NCBI RefSeq assembly: GCF_025685545.1
Contig: NZ_JAGSYC010000026.1
Location: 620,001 to 684,000, forward strand
Direction of reading: 5' to 3'
DNA length: 64,000 bases
Source: Granulicella paludicola
GTDB lineage: Bacteria; Acidobacteriota; Terriglobia; Terriglobales; Acidobacteriaceae
Shown: positions 45,343 to 53,151 of the stretch, one piece after another
How the letters are laid out: each line of letters opens with the position of its first letter
Position numbering within the stretch: position 1 is the first letter of the stretch
Position numbers and translations under genes: made by a program
Notes under the pieces: model-generated
What the model was told of the DNA's origin: nothing
Database searches by the model: none
The model's input: only the letters and a program-made list of their open reading frames with translations

Positions 45343-45372
45343 GCGAAGCCCGGCATAGTCGCCGGGCCTCGC
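45343..45372 (-). terminator. Hairpin terminator after lpdA
   Basis: GCGAAGCCCGGC (45343-45354) pairs with GCCGGGCCTCGC (45361-45372) with one mismatch. It lies between the lpdA stop and hicB on the minus strand, so hicB probably has its own promoter. Confidence 0.6.
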
Positions 45373-45390
45373 GTACACACTTGCAGCAAG

Positions 45391-46869
45391 CTACACGTTG
45401 ATCGCCATACCCTCGACGCTGCTGAAAGCATCCAGCAGGCTTTCGCTCAACGTTGGGTGAGCATGGATCACGAACATCATCTCTTCGACGGTCGCCTCCA
45501 GCTCCATGGCGGTGACGCACTCGGCGATCAGCTCGGTTGCGTTCGGTCCGATGATGTGGACGCCCAGCACCTCGCCGTACTTTGCATCGCTGACGATCTT
45601 CACAAAGCCGTCGTGCGAATCGAGAATAGTCGCCTTCGAATTGCCGACGAACGGAAACTTGCCGACCTTCACCTGGTAGCCCTTCTCCTTGGCCTGGGCC
45701 TCGGTAAGGCCTGCGCTGCCGATCTGCGGATCGCAGTACGTGCAGCCCGGGACGCGGTCTTTGCGAACAGCGCGCGCGTATTTTCCAGCCAGCTTGCTTG
45801 CCACCACGACGCCGCTCATCGCTCCGACGTGCGCAAGCTGCGGCAGCCCGGCAACGATGTCGCCGATGGCGTAGATGCCTGGCTCGGTCGTCTCCATCCA
45901 CTGGTTCACCGGCACAAAGGCGCGGTCCAGCTGAATGTTCACCTTATCGAGACCCGCATCGTACGTCCGCGGTCCGCGACCCACAGCGACGAGGACCTTT
46001 TCGGCCTCCTTCACCTGAGGCTTACCCGCAGCGTCGGTGTAGCTCACCTTCACCCCGGCACCCGTCTTCTCGATCTTCTCGACCTTGCAGCTCGTGTTCA
46101 CTTCAATGCCACGCTTCTTGTAAGCGCGCGTCAATTCCTTCGAAACCTCTTCGTCCTCTACCGGCACAATGCGCGGCAGCGCCTCGATGATCGACACATC
46201 CGCCCCAAAGCTCTTGAAGACGCTGGCAAACTCGACGCCCACCGCACCTGAGCCGATCACTACCAGCGACTTCGGCATGGCGGGCAGCGTCAGAATCTGC
46301 ATGTTCGTCAGGATCGAGTCGTCCGCCTGGTACCCCGGCAGCATCCGAGCATCCGAGCCCATCGCCAGCACGACCTTCTTCGCCTTCACCTCGCTCACTA
46401 CCTGCTGCGTAAAACCTTCCGCCTGCAGATCGCGGCCCTTGCCCTTGTCCTCGTCGGTGACGGAGATCGTAAAGACCTCGTCCTTCGCCGGTCCGGTCAG
46501 GCGACCATGTCCACGCACCACGGTGATCTTGTTCTTCTTCATCAGGAAGTCCAGACCCTTGGTGTGCTTTGCCGTGATGTCGTTCTTGCGCTTCAACAGG
46601 TTGTCCCAGTTGAGCTTAGGTGCGCTCACGCCATCGATGCCGTAGCTCTCCGCATGCTTCAGGTGGTCCCACACCTCGGCCGAAAACAGCATCGACTTGG
46701 TCGGGATGCAGCCCCAGTGCAGGCACGTGCCGCCCAGCTTATCCGTCTTCTCGATAATCGCGACCTTCAGGCCGAGCTGCGCGGCACGGATGCCGCAGGT
46801 ATAGCCGGCGGGTCCGCCGCCGAGGATCACGAGGTCATAAATCGTATCTGCCAAGGGAGTTCGCTCCAT
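45391..46869 (-). CDS. lpdA: Dihydrolipoyl dehydrogenase (E3)
   Basis: Re-oxidises the dihydrolipoyl arm of 2-oxo acid dehydrogenases with NAD. 492 residues. The FAD site is LVILGGGPAGYTCGIRA, the redox disulfide is in GGTCLHWGCIPTKSML, the NAD-binding fold is VVIGSGAVGVEFASVF, and the C-terminal catalytic pair is in HAHPTLSESLLDAF. Full length and unbroken. It is the first gene of the minus-strand lipoate module with lipB and sucB downstream, interrupted by the hicBA genes. Confidence 0.95.
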   Translation of the reverse strand: MERTPLADTIYDLVILGGGPAGYTCGIRAAQLGLKVAIIEKTDKLGGTCLHWGCIPTKSMLFSAEVWDHLKHAESYGIDGVSAPKLNWDNLLKRKNDITAKHTKGLDFLMKKNKITVVRGHGRLTGPAKDEVFTISVTDEDKGKGRDLQAEGFTQQVVSEVKAKKVVLAMGSDARMLPGYQADDSILTNMQILTLPAMPKSLVVIGSGAVGVEFASVFKSFGADVSIIEALPRIVPVEDEEVSKELTRAYKKRGIEVNTSCKVEKIEKTGAGVKVSYTDAAGKPQVKEAEKVLVAVGRGPRTYDAGLDKVNIQLDRAFVPVNQWMETTEPGIYAIGDIVAGLPQLAHVGAMSGVVVASKLAGKYARAVRKDRVPGCTYCDPQIGSAGLTEAQAKEKGYQVKVGKFPFVGNSKATILDSHDGFVKIVSDAKYGEVLGVHIIGPNATELIAECVTAMELEATVEEMMFVIHAHPTLSESLLDAFSSVEGMAINV

Positions 46870-47057
46870 TCAAAAGTCTGTAATCAGGACGTCGGGGCCA
46901 CGCTCAACGCCATTTTGTTGACAACCCAGTGTATCGCTGAGGCGCAGCCAACTGGATTCGATGTGCGAGTACCGGCTAAAGGTGCAGCCGGGTCACACAA
47001 GGTAAAGTTGCAGAAAAGCCCGAAAAGCGGCGTAGGATAGCTCCACGGAGGTCTGTG

Positions 47058-47579
47058 ATGGCAAGTTCGGTGCTTGTTCCTCTCCATGAATATCTAGCCA
47101 CCATCTATGAGCCCGATCGGGACTATGTCGACGGTGAGCTAAAGGAGAGAAACATGGGCGAACAGCCGCACGCCGCGATTCAGGGGATGATTGCCCGCAT
47201 CTTCGGCACTCGACGCATTGAATGGGACATTCGCGTTCTCCCCGAGCAGCGTGTGCAGATTTCGAAGACGCGCTACCGCATCCCGGACATCTGTATCCTC
47301 CGTCGCTCCGACCCCAAAGACCGCATCGTCAACTGGGCGCCGCTGCTTTGCATCGAGGTACTTTCCGAAGAAGACCGGCTGCAGGAGATGCAAACCAAGG
47401 TCAATGAGTTCGAAGCGCTCGGCACGCGAGACATATGGGTCATCGATCCGTGGAAACGCGTCGCGTATTACGCCTCTTCCAATGGCTTTCAGCGTGTAAC
47501 CGACGACCTGTTGCGCGTTCAGGGAACGCCAATTGAGCTTTCGCTAACAGCACTGTTTGCTGAACTAGACGAAGAGTAG
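47058..47579 (+). CDS. Uma2 family endonuclease
   Basis: About 173 residues of the Uma2/DUF820 family, which has a PD-(D/E)XK nuclease-like core. Signature features are EPDRDYVDGELKERNMGE, the acidic RIPDICIL segment, IEVLSEEDRLQEMQTKVNE and TRDIWVIDPW. These proteins are abundant in cyanobacteria and acidobacteria, and their function is not known. GGAGG lies 6 bases before the ATG at 47058. It is a stand-alone gene. Confidence 0.85.
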   Translation: MASSVLVPLHEYLATIYEPDRDYVDGELKERNMGEQPHAAIQGMIARIFGTRRIEWDIRVLPEQRVQISKTRYRIPDICILRRSDPKDRIVNWAPLLCIEVLSEEDRLQEMQTKVNEFEALGTRDIWVIDPWKRVAYYASSNGFQRVTDDLLRVQGTPIELSLTALFAELDEE

Positions 47580-47670
47580 ACCCATAAAAACAGCAAGTTA
47601 GGTCGGTCTGCGAAATACCGGCTCCGCCGACCACAACACCACACCTCACTCTGGCGTCTAATCGAACGTG

Positions 47671-50334
47671 ATGTGTTTACCTAAACTTGCCGCCAGCCTG
47701 CTCGCCGTCACCTTCGCGGCTGCTCTCCATGCCGATAATGCCCGCTTCGATCTCATAGGCCCGAAGATCACCGTCCGTGTCACGCGTGGCAACTCGACGC
47801 TGCCCATCGCGCAGGTCCCAAATCTCCAGCCCGGCGACAAGCTTTGGATCAAGGCCGATCTGCCGAAGACGCAGTCCAACCATCTCGTCCTCGTCGTCGC
47901 CTTCCTGCGCGGCACCACCAACGAGCCGCCAGACAACTGGTTCACTGAGATTGATACCTGGGATAAGAAGAAAACCCAGGAAGGCACCACGGTCGTCGTA
48001 CCCGCTGAAGCGCAGCAGGCGCTCGTCTTCATAGCCCCCGAAACCGGTGGCGACTTCAAAACGTTGCGCGGAGCCGTGAAGGGCCGCCCCGGCCTCTTCA
48101 TTCGCGCCGACTCCGATCTCAACGAGGCTTCCTTCGAGCAGCAGCGCATCGAGCGCTACCTCGCCGCGATGAAAGCCCTCGACCCCAACGACCAGAAGGC
48201 CATCTCTGATCACTCGGCAAAGCTTGCTTCCACCCTCGCGCTCAAGCCCAACGCAGACTGCTTCAAGAAGCCGGTGGAGCAGCAGGTGGACTGCCTCACG
48301 CAGACCTCCGCTCCCATCCTTCTGAACGACGGCCATAGCGTCACCGTCGCCGAAGCCGTCTCCACCGGCCCGTCCTCTGACTTCATCAACAGCGCCTCGT
48401 ACACGCAGACCATGGGCGGCGGTCTCTATTCGGCCTATGTGGGAACGATCGTGGATCTCGTTCACATCGTCAGCCTGCTCAAGACTGCGCAGTATCAATA
48501 CATTCCGGGCCTGGCCTTCCCGCAGGGAGACACCATCAATCTGCGCCTCAACGCGCCTCCCTCCTTCATCAATCCCAAGACGGTCATAGTCGTCGGTCTG
48601 CCCGCCATTCAGAAGGCGATTCTGCCGCCGCTCAAGCCGCATAACCCCGACCAGGTCTCCTGCCTGCTGCAGCCCAAGATGCCGCTGCTGCTGGAAGGCG
48701 CTCCGCTGGTCTTTTCCACCAGCTTCGCGCATGACATGATCCTGCACCTCAATCGCACCGGTGCTGCTACTAATATCCCGCTTACTCCCGATGCGTTTGA
48801 AGGCGGTCTCGTCATCACTAAGGATGAGCCGCGCAAAGAGCTTTCCATCGCCAACGCGGAACAGAAGGCCGATGGCGCGAAGTCGAATGTGAAGCTGGGC
48901 AATACAACCGATCTCACCATCACCGGCACCGTGCGCGGCTATTGGGGCTTCGATCCGTTTGAAGGTCCCACCCTTACCCTGCAACAGGTCGCTGGCAAAA
49001 ACTTCAAGGTCGTAGGCGATACGCAGTTGATGGCGGGGCAGGATAACCACCTTACGCTCACCGGCGAAGGCACAGGCTGCGTGCAGCACATCGCGCTTGC
49101 CGACGACAAGAACAAGGATGTCGAGGTCTCCTTCAAACCCGCAGGTCAGGACGACAAGGATAAAGACGCAAAGCTTACAAAGAACACCCTGGCGCTCGAC
49201 GTGCCTCTAAAGACTGTGCACCCTGGCGGCTATTCACTCGGTATTAAGCAATATGGCGACGATAAGCAGGACCGCGTGCCGCTGACTGCCTATAGTGCCG
49301 ATATTCATGTGAACACGCTGAAGCTCCATGCAGGCGATAACCGTGCCGATCTTAGCGGTGCCGGTCTCGCCAACGTCGTCTCCGTCCAGGTCGCCGACCA
49401 GACCTTTACGCCGCAAGGCAAGCCGACCGATACCGAGGTCCACCTGGAAGCCAAGTCCGGCGTCTCGCCCGCGGACGGGTCCAAGGCAACGGTCAAGTTG
49501 AAAGACGGTCGCACGATGGAGGTCAAGGTGTCCACGGCAGCGCCGAGGCCCACACTGCAACTTCTTTCGTTCCACACCACACCTGTGCAGCAGACAGGCG
49601 CGATCCTCGTCACGCTGGGAGCAACGGATGATATTCCGCTCAATGGGCAACTGACGTTTGTTGTGCAGACCAAGGAAGTCTTCCCGCGCAACCAGACGAT
49701 AGAAGTAGCCACCGCCGATGGCAGTGTGCACACGACGCTCTCGCTCGCGGACAACAACCTCGTTCTGCAGGATGATCACACGGCAGTCGCAAAACTAGAT
49801 CCTCTCAAGGCCTTTGGGCAGTCCGCCTTTGGTGTCCTCGCCATGCGTCCAGTCAGCGCCGATGGCACACCCGGCGATTGGACCCGTCTGGGCAAGCTCG
49901 TCCGCACGCCGCAGATCACCGCAGTCCACTGCACCACGCAGGAAGCGCCAACCTGCAGCGTCGATGGCAATAACTTCTTCCTGGTGCAGGCCTTCGATGC
50001 TGCACAGGATTTTGCAAAACCGACCAATGTGCCGACGGGCTTTGCTGAGAGCAGCTTTACCGTGCCTACGCCGACGGACGGAGCGACGCTCTACCTCAAG
50101 CTTCGTGACGATCCGAACGCCGTAGCCAAACTGAGGTTGCCCATGCCACTGCCAAAGCCTGCACCCGCTGCAGCCCCAGCTGCGAAGGCTCCATCCACGC
50201 AGGCTCCAGCACCGCAGCCTGCCTCGGCAGCGGCTTCAACTCCGCAGCCCGCCGTTGCACAGCAGCCAGCTCCGGCGGCGACCGCCACACCTCAGCCCGT
50301 GGCAGCTGCGGTCCCGGCCAAGCCGCAGTCCTGA
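47671..50334 (+). CDS. Large secreted protein with Pro/Ala-rich C-terminus, unknown function
   Basis: About 887 residues, no family recognised. It starts with a signal peptide (LAASLLAVTFAAALHA). The body is beta-rich and seems to hold several Ig- or IPT-like units, for example LHAGDNRADLSGAGLANVV and QLMAGQDNHLTLTGEGTG, where alternating strands resemble cell-surface filament or adhesin-like domains. The last ~60 residues are Pro/Ala/Gln repeats (KPAPAAAPAAKAPSTQAP), as found in wall- or membrane-spanning linkers. GTG and ATG stand next to each other at 47668 and 47671. The nucleoside hydrolase starts 14 bases after its stop. Confidence 0.75.
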   Translation: MCLPKLAASLLAVTFAAALHADNARFDLIGPKITVRVTRGNSTLPIAQVPNLQPGDKLWIKADLPKTQSNHLVLVVAFLRGTTNEPPDNWFTEIDTWDKKKTQEGTTVVVPAEAQQALVFIAPETGGDFKTLRGAVKGRPGLFIRADSDLNEASFEQQRIERYLAAMKALDPNDQKAISDHSAKLASTLALKPNADCFKKPVEQQVDCLTQTSAPILLNDGHSVTVAEAVSTGPSSDFINSASYTQTMGGGLYSAYVGTIVDLVHIVSLLKTAQYQYIPGLAFPQGDTINLRLNAPPSFINPKTVIVVGLPAIQKAILPPLKPHNPDQVSCLLQPKMPLLLEGAPLVFSTSFAHDMILHLNRTGAATNIPLTPDAFEGGLVITKDEPRKELSIANAEQKADGAKSNVKLGNTTDLTITGTVRGYWGFDPFEGPTLTLQQVAGKNFKVVGDTQLMAGQDNHLTLTGEGTGCVQHIALADDKNKDVEVSFKPAGQDDKDKDAKLTKNTLALDVPLKTVHPGGYSLGIKQYGDDKQDRVPLTAYSADIHVNTLKLHAGDNRADLSGAGLANVVSVQVADQTFTPQGKPTDTEVHLEAKSGVSPADGSKATVKLKDGRTMEVKVSTAAPRPTLQLLSFHTTPVQQTGAILVTLGATDDIPLNGQLTFVVQTKEVFPRNQTIEVATADGSVHTTLSLADNNLVLQDDHTAVAKLDPLKAFGQSAFGVLAMRPVSADGTPGDWTRLGKLVRTPQITAVHCTTQEAPTCSVDGNNFFLVQAFDAAQDFAKPTNVPTGFAESSFTVPTPTDGATLYLKLRDDPNAVAKLRLPMPLPKPAPAAAPAAKAPSTQAPAPQPASAAASTPQPAVAQQPAPAATATPQPVAAAVPAKPQS

Positions 50335-50347
50335 CCCGCAGGGGATA

Positions 50348-51325
50348 ATGAAGCCAGCGATGTCTTCCCTATCCCCACGCGTCCTCCTCATCGACACTGA
50401 TACAGCGTCTGACGACGCCGTTGCGCTCATCATGGCGCTGCGCTCCCCGCAAGTAAAGGTCCTCGCCATCACCGTCGTCGCTGGCAACGTTCCAGTCGAA
50501 CAGGCGACCCGCAACGCGCTTTACACCGTTGAGCTTTGCGGCTCTGATGTTCCCGTCTACGCAGGAGCGTCACAGCCACTCACGCGACCTCTCGAAGCAG
50601 CCACCTGGTTTCACGGCCAGGATGGCCTCGGCGATCACGGCTTCGCGCCAACTGGACGCACTGCGGAGGCACTACACGCAGTCGACGCGATCATCGCGAC
50701 CGCGCGGGCAAACCCCGGCCTTGAGATCGTCACCCTCGGCCCACTCACGAACCTCGCGTTGGCTATCGAACAAGATCCCGGCATCGTCGCAGACATTAGC
50801 CGCTGCGTGGTAATGGGCGGTGCTCCGTGCTGCGAAGGCAACGTCACGCCGGCCGCCGAGTTCAACATCTGGGTCGATCCCGAGGCAGCGCAGACTGTGA
50901 TGCAGTCGGGCCTGCCCATCGAGTTGGTCGGCTGGCAGCTCTCGCGCTACGACGCCGTCGTCCAGGAACAGGACATCGCAAAGATCCTCGCGCATAACAC
51001 GCCGCTGGCCGACTTCGCTATTCGCTGCAATAGTCGCGCCCGCGAAGCCTACTTCGAGCAGACAGGTGAGGTCGGCCTCTCACTGCCCGACCCAATCGCG
51101 ATGGCGCTGCTGCTTGATCCGTCGCTGGCGCTTGAGGCGAGCGAGCACCGTATCTTGATTGAGACGCAAAGCGAACTCACCCGGGGCATGACCGTCGTGG
51201 ATAAGCTCGACGTCACCGGCGACGAACGCAACGCTGCCAACTGGCAGCATACGAAGCAGGCAAGGATCATCTGGGAGTTGGATGTTTCCGGTTGGAAAAA
51301 CCTGCTTTTCAAGTCGTTGCAATAG
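50348..51325 (+). CDS. Nucleoside hydrolase
   Basis: Cleaves the N-glycosidic bond of ribonucleosides, about 325 residues. The calcium-binding Asp cluster is in LLIDTDTASDDAVALIMAL, followed by the active-site region WFHGQDGLGDHGF, the MGGAPCCEGNVTPAAEFN segment and WVDPEAAQTVM. This is the IunH/rihA-like family; purine or pyrimidine preference is not readable. The ATG at 50348 follows a GGGGA stretch; another at 50360 is possible. It is closely spaced after the large secreted protein but has no functional link to it that I can see. Confidence 0.92.
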   Translation: MKPAMSSLSPRVLLIDTDTASDDAVALIMALRSPQVKVLAITVVAGNVPVEQATRNALYTVELCGSDVPVYAGASQPLTRPLEAATWFHGQDGLGDHGFAPTGRTAEALHAVDAIIATARANPGLEIVTLGPLTNLALAIEQDPGIVADISRCVVMGGAPCCEGNVTPAAEFNIWVDPEAAQTVMQSGLPIELVGWQLSRYDAVVQEQDIAKILAHNTPLADFAIRCNSRAREAYFEQTGEVGLSLPDPIAMALLLDPSLALEASEHRILIETQSELTRGMTVVDKLDVTGDERNAANWQHTKQARIIWELDVSGWKNLLFKSLQ

Positions 51326-51523
51326 CAAGCCCGGCGTAAGCCATTCCCACGAGGTTCCCATGGCGATGGCGACCACCCGATTCCAGTATTAGGACTAGGG
51401 CGCGAAGCGCAAAAGTACCGACTAGAAGACTTCCCGCAGAACCCGTTGGATTAGCGAAGTGTATATGTCGACCTAACCCACCCGCTCTCAGGACTTTGAG
51501 ACCAAAGTACGGGGGAGGGGGGT
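51326..51523. other. Intergenic region between converging genes
   Basis: No gene seen. The right part (CGCTCTCAGGACTTTGAGAC, then a purine run GGGGGAGGGGGG near 51510-51520) has the look of another degraded dispersed repeat, but I found no second copy inside this window. Confidence 0.3.
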
Positions 51524-52510
51524 CTACAGCAGCTTGGCCGCATCCTTTGCAAAGTACGTCACAATAAAGTCCGCGCCCGCTCGCCGAATGCCCAACAGCG
51601 ATTCGAGCATGGCGCGCTCCGGCTCAAGCCAGCCGCGCTCGAACGCCGCATGCAGCATCGAATACTCGCCTGAAACCTGATACGCGCCCATCGGCAGGTC
51701 AAAGCGGTTGCGCGCCTCGCGCACCACATCGAGATACGGCATTGCAGGCTTCATCAGCAGCATATCTGCCCCTTCAGCGACATCCTGCTCGATCTCGCGC
51801 ATCGCCTCGCGGAGGTTCGCGCCGTCCATCTGGTAGGTGCGGCGGTCACCGAACTGCGGTGTGGAACCTGCTGCCTCTCGGAACGGTCCGTAGAAGGCTG
51901 AAGCGAACTTCGAGGCGTAGCTCATGATCGGCGTGTTCTGCTTGCCTGCATCATCGAGCGCCAGACGGATGGCAGCGATGCGGCCGTCCATCATGTCGCT
52001 TGGGGCGACAATGTCTGCTCCGGCAACGGCGAGCGAAGCTGCGGCCTTGGCGATCAGCGCGACGCTGCTGTCGTTCTCCACGGAGTAATGTTCGCCGTCG
52101 CGAGCTACAACCCCGCAGTGTCCATGTGATGTGTACTCGCAGAGGCAGACATCGGCAATGGTCACAAGAGATTGCGCCGCCTTCGTTGCCTTGATGGCCT
52201 TGATCGCGCGCTGCACTATTCCGTCGGTCGCGTACGCGCCCGTTCCAAGTTCATCCTTGCTGTCTGGAATGCCGAAGAGCAGCACGCCGCCAACGCCAAG
52301 TGACGCGCACTCTTCCACCTCTTTCAGCGCCTCGTCGATGGAGAGGTTGAAGACGCCGGGCATGGAGCTGATCGGGCGGCGAACGCCCTCACCTTCGCAG
52401 ATGAACAGCGGATAGATCAGCGCGCCGGGCTGCAGGTGAGTTTCGCGCACCAGCGAGCGCATGGCAGGAGTCGAGCGAAGACGGCGCAGTCGTGTAGCCG
52501 GGAATTCCAT
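51524..52510 (-). CDS. hemB: Porphobilinogen synthase (delta-aminolevulinic acid dehydratase)
   Basis: Condenses two 5-aminolevulinate molecules to porphobilinogen for haem. 328 residues, the normal length. Zinc-type metal cysteines are in [13 protein letters not shown], and the two Schiff-base lysines are in [16 protein letters not shown] and [15 protein letters not shown]. The three cysteines mark it as a zinc enzyme and not the magnesium-only type. No other haem genes are adjacent. Confidence 0.96.
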   Translation of the reverse strand: MEFPATRLRRLRSTPAMRSLVRETHLQPGALIYPLFICEGEGVRRPISSMPGVFNLSIDEALKEVEECASLGVGGVLLFGIPDSKDELGTGAYATDGIVQRAIKAIKATKAAQSLVTIADVCLCEYTSHGHCGVVARDGEHYSVENDSSVALIAKAAASLAVAGADIVAPSDMMDGRIAAIRLALDDAGKQNTPIMSYASKFASAFYGPFREAAGSTPQFGDRRTYQMDGANLREAMREIEQDVAEGADMLLMKPAMPYLDVVREARNRFDLPMGAYQVSGEYSMLHAAFERGWLEPERAMLESLLGIRRAGADFIVTYFAKDAAKLL

Positions 52511-52545
52511 AGCCTCTATCTTACGACTGCGCCGACGTCAGATTT

Positions 52546-53070
52546 TTAGTGGCTCAAAGAGGCGTATTCATCACCACTGAGCCGTGAAGCGAGCACCCAC
52601 AGCGTATATACGCCCAGCGCCGTGCCGAACGGAATGTGGATCAGCGCGAAAATCCCGAAGACGATGGCGAGGATACGTCCCCACGGCTGCCGCGTGAGCA
52701 GACCATAGCCGGTAAGAAAGGCGCAGCCGACACTGATCATCATGGAGAAAAGCGCCATCGGCCAGAGCGCCCCAAGGCCGAAGCCGAACGGCGTCCAGCC
52801 GAGGCTAAAGTCATGATGATGGCCGAAGATACCGCGCAGGAAGAACACACCGGCGATGCCCGTGAGGAGACGCAGACCGGCGAAGACGAGCCAGAGAACG
52901 CCGAGCGCCTGCAGGTTCCTCTCAACACGGTTGTAGGGGAAGCCAGCCGGTGTGCCGTAGTAGGCGACAGGCTGAGGAGCCGCAATGGGAGTTCCGACGA
53001 TGCGAGCGCCGCAGTGGGTACAGAAGTGAGCATCGGGTGCGAGCGGGTTGCCACAGTTGGAGCAGTTCAT
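52546..53070 (-). CDS. Zinc-ribbon domain membrane protein
   Basis: About 174 residues. It starts with a double-Cys zinc ribbon (CSNCGNPLAPDAHFCTHCG, residues 3-21) and continues with several hydrophobic segments (LGVLWLVFAGLRLLTGIAGVFF; LWPMALFSMMISVGCAFLTGYGLL; ILAIVFGIFALIHIPFG) that should span the membrane three or four times. The function of such proteins is unknown. The ATG at 53070 begins exactly at the ribbon. It is divergent from mutS2. Confidence 0.78.
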   Translation of the reverse strand: MNCSNCGNPLAPDAHFCTHCGARIVGTPIAAPQPVAYYGTPAGFPYNRVERNLQALGVLWLVFAGLRLLTGIAGVFFLRGIFGHHHDFSLGWTPFGFGLGALWPMALFSMMISVGCAFLTGYGLLTRQPWGRILAIVFGIFALIHIPFGTALGVYTLWVLASRLSGDEYASLSH

Positions 53071-53151
53071 GGAGATACCTCCGCGAGGCTGCAAACCCGC
53101 CTCGACCTAAGAGAATACGCGTTTCGTTGGTGTTCGGTTCCCGAGCCTAGA

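Noticed and set aside
47677-49089. A 470-codon open frame antisense to the large secreted protein
   Set aside because: No start signal, no family features, biased composition; the plus-strand gene has a signal peptide and sensible length.
52636-53151. Upstream extension of the mutS2 frame
   Set aside because: It is antisense to the zinc-ribbon membrane gene, and the charged sequence has no MutS2 homology; the conserved MutS2 start lies at 53152-53161.
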